A stretch of DNA of 29,408 bases from DATFLS01 sp964413425 (GTDB lineage: Bacteria; Fidelibacterota; JAANXI01), in assembly GCA_964413425.1 (NCBI GenBank), contig CAYPST010000047.1, forward strand, positions 1 to 29,408. The letters run 5' to 3'. A program made the position numbers and the translations under genes. Positions 15,993-22,461 of the stretch are shown here, piece after piece (within the stretch, counting starts at the first letter, position 1; every line of letters starts with the position of its first letter). Below the pieces are notes generated by a model that made no database searches, was not told the origin of the DNA, and saw only the letters and a program-made list of their open reading frames with translations.

Positions 15993-17044
15993 GTAAACAG
16001 TTAATCAAGGGGAATGAAGCGGTCATTAAAGGAGCCCTGCTGGCCGGCTGTGATGCGTTTTTCGGCTACCCTATCACTCCTGCGTCTGAAATTGCGGAAG
16101 CAGCCGCTTATTATTTTCCGCAGGTTGGCGCAACATTTCTGCAGGCCGAGAGTGAAGTCGCATCCATTAATATGGTCTATGGTGCCGCCGGTGCGGGACA
16201 GCGGGTGATGACGGCCTCCTCAAGTCCCGGCATCAGTCTCAAACAGGAGGGAGTTTCCTATATCGCCGGCGCACAGCTGCCCTGTGTGATTGTGGATATA
16301 ATGCGGGGAGGGCCGGGGTTGGGGAATATCGCTCCCGAACAATCCGATTATAATCAGGTCGTGAAAGGGGGAGGACACGGGAACTATAAAGCGCTGGTGC
16401 TGGCGCCGAACTGTGCTCAGGAAATGTGCGATTTAACCATGCTGGCCTTTGAGCTGGCGGATAAATACCGGAATCCCGTATACGTGCTGGCAGATGGGTT
16501 TATCGGCCAGATGATGGAACCCGTTGAATTCCCCGAACCGGTGCGACACGTTCCCGAGAAACCCTGGGCAGTGAAAGGAACTGCTGATACCATCGACAAT
16601 CTGATCTCTTCCATTGAACTCGAGCCGGATGACCTGGAGGCATTGAATGAAACACTGCAGCAAAAATACCGGCAAATGCAGGAAGAGGAAGTCCGGGTAC
16701 AGGCTTATCAGTGTGAGGATGCCGAAATCATCCTGATCGGATTCGGCATCGTTTCCCGGGTGCTTCACTCCGCCGTTGACGAATTACGTGCCATGGGAAT
16801 CAGGGCGGGAATGCTCAGACCGATCACTCTGTTCCCGTTTCCGGTTGAGCAGATTCAGGATTATGCCGCCCAGGTGGAATCCTTCTGGGTGATGGAGTTG
16901 AATAATGGCCAGATGGTTGATGATGTGCGGTTAGCCGTGGAAAATATCGTTCCGGTATATTTCCATGGCCGAATGGGAGGCAATGTTATCAGTACCGAGG
17001 AAGTGGTTGCAAAGGTGCAGGCCAGAAAGGAGGAAACGGTATGA
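15989..17044 (+). CDS. vorB: 2-oxoacid:ferredoxin oxidoreductase alpha subunit (VorB/KorA-like)
   Basis: The 351-residue subunit has the pyrimidine-binding half of the thiamine diphosphate site (GNEAVIKGALLAGCDAFFGY, then PITPASEIAE, and Glu in QAESEVASINM) and a C-terminal transketolase-like domain. It most resembles subunits annotated as 3-methyl-2-oxobutanoate dehydrogenase VorB. With its partners it would oxidatively decarboxylate branched 2-oxoacids to acyl-CoA, CO2 and reduced ferredoxin. 2-oxoglutarate is an alternative substrate that sequence alone cannot exclude, but the leucine dehydrogenase and Ptb-Buk neighbours favour branched-chain substrates. It overlaps both flanking genes by 4 nt. 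Confidence 0.92.
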   Translation: MSKQLIKGNEAVIKGALLAGCDAFFGYPITPASEIAEAAAYYFPQVGATFLQAESEVASINMVYGAAGAGQRVMTASSSPGISLKQEGVSYIAGAQLPCVIVDIMRGGPGLGNIAPEQSDYNQVVKGGGHGNYKALVLAPNCAQEMCDLTMLAFELADKYRNPVYVLADGFIGQMMEPVEFPEPVRHVPEKPWAVKGTADTIDNLISSIELEPDDLEALNETLQQKYRQMQEEEVRVQAYQCEDAEIILIGFGIVSRVLHSAVDELRAMGIRAGMLRPITLFPFPVEQIQDYAAQVESFWVMELNNGQMVDDVRLAVENIVPVYFHGRMGGNVISTEEVVAKVQARKEETV

Positions 17045-18492
17045 GCGGCGATATTCTCGAGAAGGCGCAATCGTTTTACGAAACCTACGAACGAAAGCCG
17101 GGTGCGGATAAACTGACGACGCACTATTGTCCGGGGTGTGGACATGGTGTCCTCCACAAACTGATTGCCGAAGCTCTGGATGACTTTGGTGTCCGCGAGA
17201 AAACCATATTCATAAGTCCGGTGGGATGTGCCGTATTTGCCTATTATTACTTTCATGTCGGCAACGTTCAGGCCGCCCATGGCCGGGCCTCGGCAGTGGC
17301 GACCGCACTGAAACGCGCCAATCCCGACAGTATTGTTATCAGTTATCAGGGCGATGGGGATCTGGCTGGAATCGGCGGAAACAACATTCTGCAGGCGGCG
17401 AACCGCGGGGAGAATATTACCGTATTCTTTGTCAACAATGCCATCTATGGGATGACCGGCGGCCAGATGGCGCCAACTACTCTCATCGGACAGACCACCT
17501 CGACAACGCCCGGAGGCCGGACGGCGCAGAACGAAGGGTATCCGCTTCGGGTGTCGGAGCTCCTGGCCACCCTGGAGGCACCCGGCTATATTGAACGCGT
17601 CCTGATCGGGGACCCCAAATATACCATGAAAGCCCGAAAGGCGGTGCGCAAGGCACTCAAAGCACAGATTGAAGGCAAGGGTTTTTCCATGGTGGAAGCA
17701 CTGAGTGCCTGCCCTTCCGGCTGGAAAATGACACCGGTGGAAGCCAAAGATTGGGTGCAAACCCGCATGGTGGAACAATTCCCTCTGGGAGTAAAGAAAG
17801 ATGTTCTCACAGAGAGGGAAGCCAGAGGAGCCGATTCCGCCGGAAACGGAAGAAAACCGAAGTCACCGGCAGAGTTGATGCAAATTCTGGATATCGCGCA
17901 GGAGGAAACTTCGGAATATCATCTGCCCCAAGTAGAACAAAAATATACGTTCAGTGAGATAAAGATTGCCGGATTCGGGGGACAGGGAATTCTGCTGTTA
18001 GGCGTGGCCCTTTCAAAGGTGGGAATGAAGCAGGGATATCATGTGAGCTGGCTGCCCTCCTACGGACCGGAGATGCGGGGCGGCACAGCGCATTGCCATG
18101 TGAAGCTGAGTCATGAGTCCATCGGCTCACCGTTAGTGGCCCGATCCACCATTCTGGTGGCCATGAATAAGCCTTCCCTGGAAAAATTTGAACCATCGGT
18201 TCAACCAGGGGGCGATATATTCTACAATCGATCACTTATTGATACGCCGCCCACCAGAGAAGATGTAGAGGTTGTCCCGATTGACGCCACGGAAATTGCC
18301 GATCGCCTGGGCAATACCAAAGCCGCAAATATGGTAATGCTGGGAGCCATTATTGCAAAAACCGGACTACTAAAAAAAGAGATAGCCTTGAATGAAATGG
18401 CGACCATAATCACGAAATCCGACCTGGTGGAGCTAAATAAAAACGCAGTCAATGCCGGATTTAATGCGCTGAGCAATGTCAGGAACTTCTGA
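17041..18492 (+). CDS. Fused beta-gamma subunit of 2-oxoacid:ferredoxin oxidoreductase
   Basis: The 483-residue protein joins two subunits that are often separate. Residues about 1-255 are the thiamine diphosphate-binding beta subunit: Cys30 and Cys33 (CPGC), Cys63 (VGC) and Cys224 (SACPSG) fit the four ligands of its [4Fe-4S] cluster, and GDGDLAG at 104-110 with NNAIYGMTGG bind the cofactor. A charged linker (about 255-305) leads to the gamma domain (about 306-483), which begins IKIAGFGGQGILLLG and contains the CoA-contact segment SYGPEMRGGTAHC. The start overlaps vorB by 4 nt. The gene ends 12 nt from the convergent glycosyltransferase gene. Confidence 0.93.
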   Translation: MSGDILEKAQSFYETYERKPGADKLTTHYCPGCGHGVLHKLIAEALDDFGVREKTIFISPVGCAVFAYYYFHVGNVQAAHGRASAVATALKRANPDSIVISYQGDGDLAGIGGNNILQAANRGENITVFFVNNAIYGMTGGQMAPTTLIGQTTSTTPGGRTAQNEGYPLRVSELLATLEAPGYIERVLIGDPKYTMKARKAVRKALKAQIEGKGFSMVEALSACPSGWKMTPVEAKDWVQTRMVEQFPLGVKKDVLTEREARGADSAGNGRKPKSPAELMQILDIAQEETSEYHLPQVEQKYTFSEIKIAGFGGQGILLLGVALSKVGMKQGYHVSWLPSYGPEMRGGTAHCHVKLSHESIGSPLVARSTILVAMNKPSLEKFEPSVQPGGDIFYNRSLIDTPPTREDVEVVPIDATEIADRLGNTKAANMVMLGAIIAKTGLLKKEIALNEMATIITKSDLVELNKNAVNAGFNALSNVRNF

Positions 18493-18504
18493 CACTTCAA
18501 ACCA

Positions 18505-19536
18505 CTATACCGACCTCCCGAGTATCACGGGGTCGATAAAATCCTGCACTGCTTGCACCGGCCAGGCCGGTGGGATGGATTCCAGACAGACAAGCGGTTC
18601 CGTTTTATTCAAGCAGGTATTCCGGACACAGGGACTGCAGTAGACCCCGGCGTTCAGATTACGATAGATATTACCCCGCAGCCCGGTTATCTGGATATCC
18701 GCCGCACCATAGAAACCAATAGTCGGAATACCGATAGCATTCGCCACGTGCATAAGGCCGGAGTCGTTGGTGACGAACACCTCGCAGCCGGACATCAGCC
18801 TGATGGAGTCCTGCAGAGTTAGTTTGCCGGTCACATCGACCATATCCCCGGATACGTGTGCCATGATCTGTGCCGTCCGGTGAGTGTCATCCGGTCCTCC
18901 GAAAATGAGAAACTGCACCCTTGCGGGATCAAAGGAGTTGATGAACTCGATCCAGTTGGATATCGGCCATCGCCGGGAGTCTGCAACTGCCTGTGGATTC
19001 AGGCCGATGTGGACTTTCTCCGGATGCCAGGCCGGCGCAAGCGAGGGGTAATCCGGTGTTGTACCCAGGGTGAGTTGTGGCGGTTGCCCATAGGGCAGTG
19101 TATCAGAGAAGGCGTGTAAAAGATACATATATTTATCAGTCCGATGCCAGCCCCGTACCTCAAACAGGGGGATGGCTGTTGTCAGCATGAATGACCGGAA
19201 TTCGTTCGCATAGCCTATACGGTGCGGGATGCGGGTCCGGAACAGTAAATAAGCCGCGCTGAATGAGTCAGGCAGGAGAAATGCCATCTCAAACCTGCGG
19301 TTACGGATTTGTGCTGTCAGTTCCTTCTGCCTCTGTCTGAACTTCCGCCGACTTCGGGTAAAGGTCAGAAGCGCATCCACTTCCGGCACGAACCGGAAGA
19401 TATCTGTGACCCACTTTTTCCCAAGCACCGTGAGGTGGCTGTCCGGGAAGACCAGCTTCATCACCTTTGCCGCGGGCACCGCCATGACCGCATCGCCAAT
19501 CCAGTTGGGCGCATAGAGTAGAATTTTCTGGCTCAT
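18505..19536 (-). CDS. Glycosyltransferase family 9, heptosyltransferase-like
   Basis: The 343-residue protein has the GT9 (ADP-heptose:LPS heptosyltransferase) pattern: N-terminal ILLYAPNWIGDAVMAVPA, a second Rossmann half starting VHIGLNPQA, and the nucleotide-sugar motif TNDSGLMHVANAIG followed by PTIGFYG. A C-terminal Cys-rich stretch (YCSPC, then NTC) is common in this group. It would add a heptose or related sugar to the lipopolysaccharide core on the inner face of the inner membrane, which supports a Gram-negative envelope. The acceptor cannot be told. It is a single gene, convergent with the Vor operon, with no other LPS genes nearby. Confidence 0.9.
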   Translation of the reverse strand: MSQKILLYAPNWIGDAVMAVPAAKVMKLVFPDSHLTVLGKKWVTDIFRFVPEVDALLTFTRSRRKFRQRQKELTAQIRNRRFEMAFLLPDSFSAAYLLFRTRIPHRIGYANEFRSFMLTTAIPLFEVRGWHRTDKYMYLLHAFSDTLPYGQPPQLTLGTTPDYPSLAPAWHPEKVHIGLNPQAVADSRRWPISNWIEFINSFDPARVQFLIFGGPDDTHRTAQIMAHVSGDMVDVTGKLTLQDSIRLMSGCEVFVTNDSGLMHVANAIGIPTIGFYGAADIQITGLRGNIYRNLNAGVYCSPCVRNTCLNKTEPLVCLESIPPAWPVQAVQDFIDPVILGRSV

Positions 19537-19826
19537 ATCACTCTACGGGTGCTTTCCCAGAGATACGTATGGTTGCGTTGTTTTTCGTCTGTTACATTAC
19601 TGGCAAATATAAGGCAACCCCGGTGGAAAACACGAAAATTTGTGTCTTCTCATGGATTATAGGGCAGACGCGCACATTTTTCATTTAAAAAGTCCGAACA
19701 TACCTGTTAAGTTATCCCGGAATGTTGGAGGGAGCGCCTGTCAGGGTGTTATCTCTGTATCACGGAGCGAGTCGGGATTGAAACCGTTAAAAATAACTGT
19801 ATCATCCGAAATCTAATTGATAACTT
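19537..19826. other. 290-bp divergent intergenic region
   Basis: Lies between the minus-strand GT9 gene and the plus-strand GNAT gene. I see no repeats of the window's families and no convincing promoter. Confidence 0.35.
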
Positions 19827-20300
19827 ATGAAGCATACCATCACAATACGCGAAGCCAGGGAGCAGGATGCTGGGGTTCTAACTGAATTCAACCGGGCAAT
19901 GGCCCGGGAGACCGAGACTCTTGAACTGGAGTATGATATGGTACTTTCCGGGGTGAGGAATTTATTGCGGCGTCCGGAATACGGATTTTATTTGATTGCC
20001 GAGCAAGATTGCAGCATTGTCGGAATGGTAATGATCACATTCGAGTGGAGTGACTGGCGCGACGGCCTGTACTGGTGGATTCAAAGTTTGTATGTAGTGC
20101 CCGAGTTCCGTCGGCAGGGGATCTTCCGCCGGTTCTTCGGGCATATCGAGGAGCGGGCAGCGGAGAGCGGAAATGTCGCCGGTATACGCTTATATGTCGA
20201 ACGGGATAACCATGTTGCTCAACGGGCGTATGAGAGTGTGGGAATAGACAGGACACCTTACCAGGTCTATGAAAAGCTGTCCCCCGTAAGCCGTGAATGA
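19827..20300 (+). CDS. GNAT-family N-acetyltransferase
   Basis: The 157-residue protein is a single GNAT domain. The acetyl-CoA-binding motif A is clear: LYVVPEFRRQGIFRRFF, with the Arg/Gln-x-x-Gly turn after a beta strand. A later strand LYVERDNHVAQRAYESVG is the usual motif B region. It transfers an acetyl group from acetyl-CoA to an amine; the substrate is unknown. No clear Shine-Dalgarno is seen before the ATG. It stands alone. Confidence 0.88.
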   Translation: MKHTITIREAREQDAGVLTEFNRAMARETETLELEYDMVLSGVRNLLRRPEYGFYLIAEQDCSIVGMVMITFEWSDWRDGLYWWIQSLYVVPEFRRQGIFRRFFGHIEERAAESGNVAGIRLYVERDNHVAQRAYESVGIDRTPYQVYEKLSPVSRE

Positions 20301-20624
20301 AGACCATGGTACTGGTAAAAATATCAACATTCTAAAAATCACTCGTTCGGGTAACAGGAGAATAGTGCTGCATTGCGCTTTGAAACAATGTAACCCCTGC
20401 GTGATTCATTCAATCAAAAGAGATGGAAGGCACGCAAAGTGGAATATGACCATGAACTTAATCTCAGGGAACATGTGGCATCATAGAGGGGGGAAAACGA
20501 TATCATCATTACCCGCATGCAGCGGATGTAACCGGAGTTCCTGAGTAAATTTTATAGCTGTAATGGATACACGATATTGCCGAAGGGTATTACGAACAAC
20601 ACCTAACCGAAAGGATACATTGAT
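20301..20624. other. 324-bp gap without a supported gene
   Basis: An 83-codon open frame here is Cys/His/Asn-rich, lacks a ribosome site and resembles no family, so I do not call it. No repeat or hairpin stands out. AAAGGA just before 20625 serves the next gene. Confidence 0.4.
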
Positions 20625-20891
20625 ATGAAAATTATACCGAATGTCGGCGGATGGGACAGAACAATCCGGCTGATTCTGGGAGTTGTACTGTTTATTTTGG
20701 GATTCACCGGAGTCTTTCAGGGCGCACTGGAGGTCATCGGATATATTGTCGGCGCCATTGCCCTGATTACCGGACTCACCACATATTGCCCGGCGAACGC
20801 CCTGCTCGGGTTTAACAGCCGGAAAGCAGCGGCTTCCGCGTCAGAGACAGAAACAGGTGGTGAATCCAAACCGTCAGAGACCACTGAGTAG
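20625..20891 (+). CDS. DUF2892 small inner-membrane protein
   Basis: The 88-residue protein has two hydrophobic helices (about 13-31 and 36-55) and the conserved N-terminal NVGGWDRTIRLILG. It also has the TYCPANALLG motif with the single Cys, as in the membrane domain of YgaP. The C-terminal 20 residues are Ser/Glu/Thr-rich and probably cytoplasmic. In YgaP this domain is joined to a rhodanese; here it stands alone and its function is unknown. AAAGGA sits 9-10 nt before the ATG. Confidence 0.88.
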   Translation: MKIIPNVGGWDRTIRLILGVVLFILGFTGVFQGALEVIGYIVGAIALITGLTTYCPANALLGFNSRKAAASASETETGGESKPSETTE

Positions 20892-21033
20892 AGGGAATCG
20901 GCCGAACAATGCACAGGAAGTGGAAATTCTCCGGGATTCCCGTTTTCTTGCAAAAGCCTCCCGCCTGATTCTTCTCATAAGCACTCGGGAATTGCACGAC
21001 CGGTGTGCAGGAGAAAGACGCCTGCAGCTGAAA

Positions 21034-21066
21034 AAGGGATGGCTTCTTCCGAAGAGGTCATCCCTT
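21034..21066 (-). terminator. Rho-independent terminator of the encapsulin operon
   Basis: On the minus strand AAGGGATG pairs perfectly with CATCCCTT, and the second arm runs into five T residues. The loop contains a further short CTTC/GAAG stem. It starts 8 nt after the encapsulin stop codon. It may also stop transcripts coming from the DUF2892 gene on the other strand. Confidence 0.8.
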
Positions 21067-21074
21067 AATTGAAC

Positions 21075-21872
21075 CTATTCTTCGAACACAAAGACGGCTG
21101 TGGGATCCAGGACCCTGAAGGTGAACGATTCGGTGAAATAGAGGTGCACGTTTTCGTTATCGTGCCGCTCATATGCGATGGAGAGATCCACGCCGAGCGT
21201 GAGCTTGTAATCACCACCCCGGTTTGTCACCAGGAACATATTATCGATATTCGGACAGAACACAATTTCCGCTTCCAGATTCTGCTCCACCTGGCGCTTC
21301 AGAGGATATCCTTTGATGTAGCTCGTAATCTCCCGCCAATCGGTGGGATTCACCACCAGGAGATACGGTCCCTCAATTGAGGCTTCCTTGAACTCACTGA
21401 TTCCCTGGGGAACACAGCGCAGAACTTCTTCCGCATTTTTCGGGCAGCTGACTTTCTTATACCCGGTCGCTTCTTTCAGTCCGGTAATGCCTCCGGTTTC
21501 GAAGCCATAGTAGATGGCCCGTTCTTCGAATGCGGCAATATTCCTGGCGGCTTCTTCCATGGGACCCAGATCCGCATCTTCGGCTCCCCGTGTGATGTTA
21601 TCCAGCTCCCGGAGGTTCAGGGTAAAAGAGACCCGTGTCTCCACCAGCGGCTGCACTTTGCTGATACCGTAACGCACATCGCCCTTTTCTCCTGCGTCAG
21701 GAATATCGAGGCGGCCGAGAGGCAGCGCTCTGTAATCCCAGCCTTTCGGCCCGTCCACATCCACAAATTTCCTGGCCGTCAGCCGGGAGTTTAAGATGCG
21801 CTTCGCCTGTGAGCGAATTTCTTCCCATGCTTCCTCTGTAACAGGTGCCAATGATTTCTTTAAGATATCCAT
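21075..21872 (-). CDS. enc: Family 1 encapsulin shell protein
   Basis: The 265-residue protein is the HK97-fold shell subunit of an encapsulin nanocompartment; its length equals the Thermotoga maritima encapsulin. Shared landmarks include the N-terminal LKKSLAPVTEEAWEEI helix that forms the cargo-binding surface, ARKFVDVDGPKGWDY, LRELDNITRG, the IEGPYLLVVN strand, RGGDYKLTLGVDLSI and the C-terminal FTESFTFRVLDP. Where the Thermotoga shell has the flavin-stacking Trp87, this protein has Arg88. AGGAG precedes the ATG. The gene is 20 nt downstream of its ferritin-like cargo gene, and the two form a compact operon closed by a strong terminator. Confidence 0.96.
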   Translation of the reverse strand: MDILKKSLAPVTEEAWEEIRSQAKRILNSRLTARKFVDVDGPKGWDYRALPLGRLDIPDAGEKGDVRYGISKVQPLVETRVSFTLNLRELDNITRGAEDADLGPMEEAARNIAAFEERAIYYGFETGGITGLKEATGYKKVSCPKNAEEVLRCVPQGISEFKEASIEGPYLLVVNPTDWREITSYIKGYPLKRQVEQNLEAEIVFCPNIDNMFLVTNRGGDYKLTLGVDLSIAYERHDNENVHLYFTESFTFRVLDPTAVFVFEE

Positions 21873-21892
21873 ACTTCATCTCCTCAAGCAGA

Positions 21893-22255
21893 TTAAATTT
21901 TGCCAATTCCTAAATCCTGGAAATCGGAAGAAGGCGTGCTTTCCTCTCCTTCAGATTCGACCGCTTCTTCCGATTCCAGTCCGGCAATATCACCGTCTGT
22001 AAATAAAATCTGTCGCAGGTTTTCATCCCAGCCTTCCATATTACGCCTGAGCCACTCCAGGGTCATGCAGGCATGTTCGATTTCCTCGTCCCGGTTATGG
22101 GCCAAAATTCTCTTCAGGCTTTCGTGATCCGAGGCATCAACACGCTGCTGATACCAGTCGATTGCTTCGATTTCTTCCCTGAGGCTGTTCAGCGCTCTCA
22201 CCAGATCGCGTGTCCCGGAAGATAACTCCTGCGGCGGTTCATGATAGTCAGTCAT
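21893..22255 (-). CDS. Encapsulated ferritin-like protein (EncFtn) with cargo-loading peptide
   Basis: The 120-residue, two-helix protein is the iron-oxidising cargo of the encapsulin. Compared with Rhodospirillum rubrum EncFtn with an offset of four, the ferroxidase ligands are all kept: Glu28, Glu58 and His61 (DEEIEHA). Entry-site Glu27 and Glu30 and Trp34 (IDWYQQRV) are also kept. A Glu/Ser-rich linker (about 92-113) leads to the C-terminal DLGIGKI, which fits the targeting peptide that docks cargo inside the shell (LGIRKL in Thermotoga). It should form a ring decamer that oxidises Fe(II) for mineral storage in the compartment. AAGGAG precedes the ATG. Confidence 0.95.
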   Translation of the reverse strand: MTDYHEPPQELSSGTRDLVRALNSLREEIEAIDWYQQRVDASDHESLKRILAHNRDEEIEHACMTLEWLRRNMEGWDENLRQILFTDGDIAGLESEEAVESEGEESTPSSDFQDLGIGKI

Positions 22256-22404
22256 TCCACACTCCTTCTCATTTGGTCAGATGTTTGAATAGATCCACCT
22301 CACTCGCACCCGGAAGTCTTATTCCCGTTCTCACGAGCAATGAGAACAGCCGGGATTGCGGAGGTATTGTATTTGTGAGCCTTGGCGGGATTTGAATTCC
22401 AGGG

Positions 22405-22453
22405 GAATCACTTTCTGTTTTCGGGAGAAATTGTTCCATGGAACGAGTGATTC
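22405..22453. repeat. Branched inverted-repeat structure between DUF255 and encapsulin genes
   Basis: GAATCACT (22405-22412) and AGTGATTC (22446-22453) pair perfectly. Between them lie a TTCT/AGAA stem (22413-22429) and the palindrome GTTCCATGGAAC (22432-22443), suggesting a three-way junction. It begins 9 nt beyond the DUF255 stop. No T-run follows, so it may be a processed 3' end or part of a leader for the encapsulin operon. Confidence 0.4.
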
Positions 22454-22461
22454 GCGCTGAT

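Noticed and set aside
16861..17778. 305-codon open frame on the minus strand opposite the Vor genes
   Set aside because: The opposite strand encodes clear VorB and beta-gamma sequences with all motifs. The antisense translation is rich in His, Arg and Cys and resembles no family.
19601..19616. Sigma-54-like TGGCAA with GGCA at the right spacing before the acetyltransferase gene
   Set aside because: The -12 box lacks the TT and the -24 box has only a partial match; the gene is 210 nt away and unrelated to the regulon.
20293..20544. Possible 83-residue gene after the acetyltransferase
   Set aside because: It overlaps the end of the acetyltransferase gene, has no ribosome site, and its composition is unlike the real genes here.
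22387..22400. tRNA T-arm-like string GGGATTTGAATTCC
   Set aside because: No acceptor stem, D-arm or anticodon arm can be built around it on either strand.
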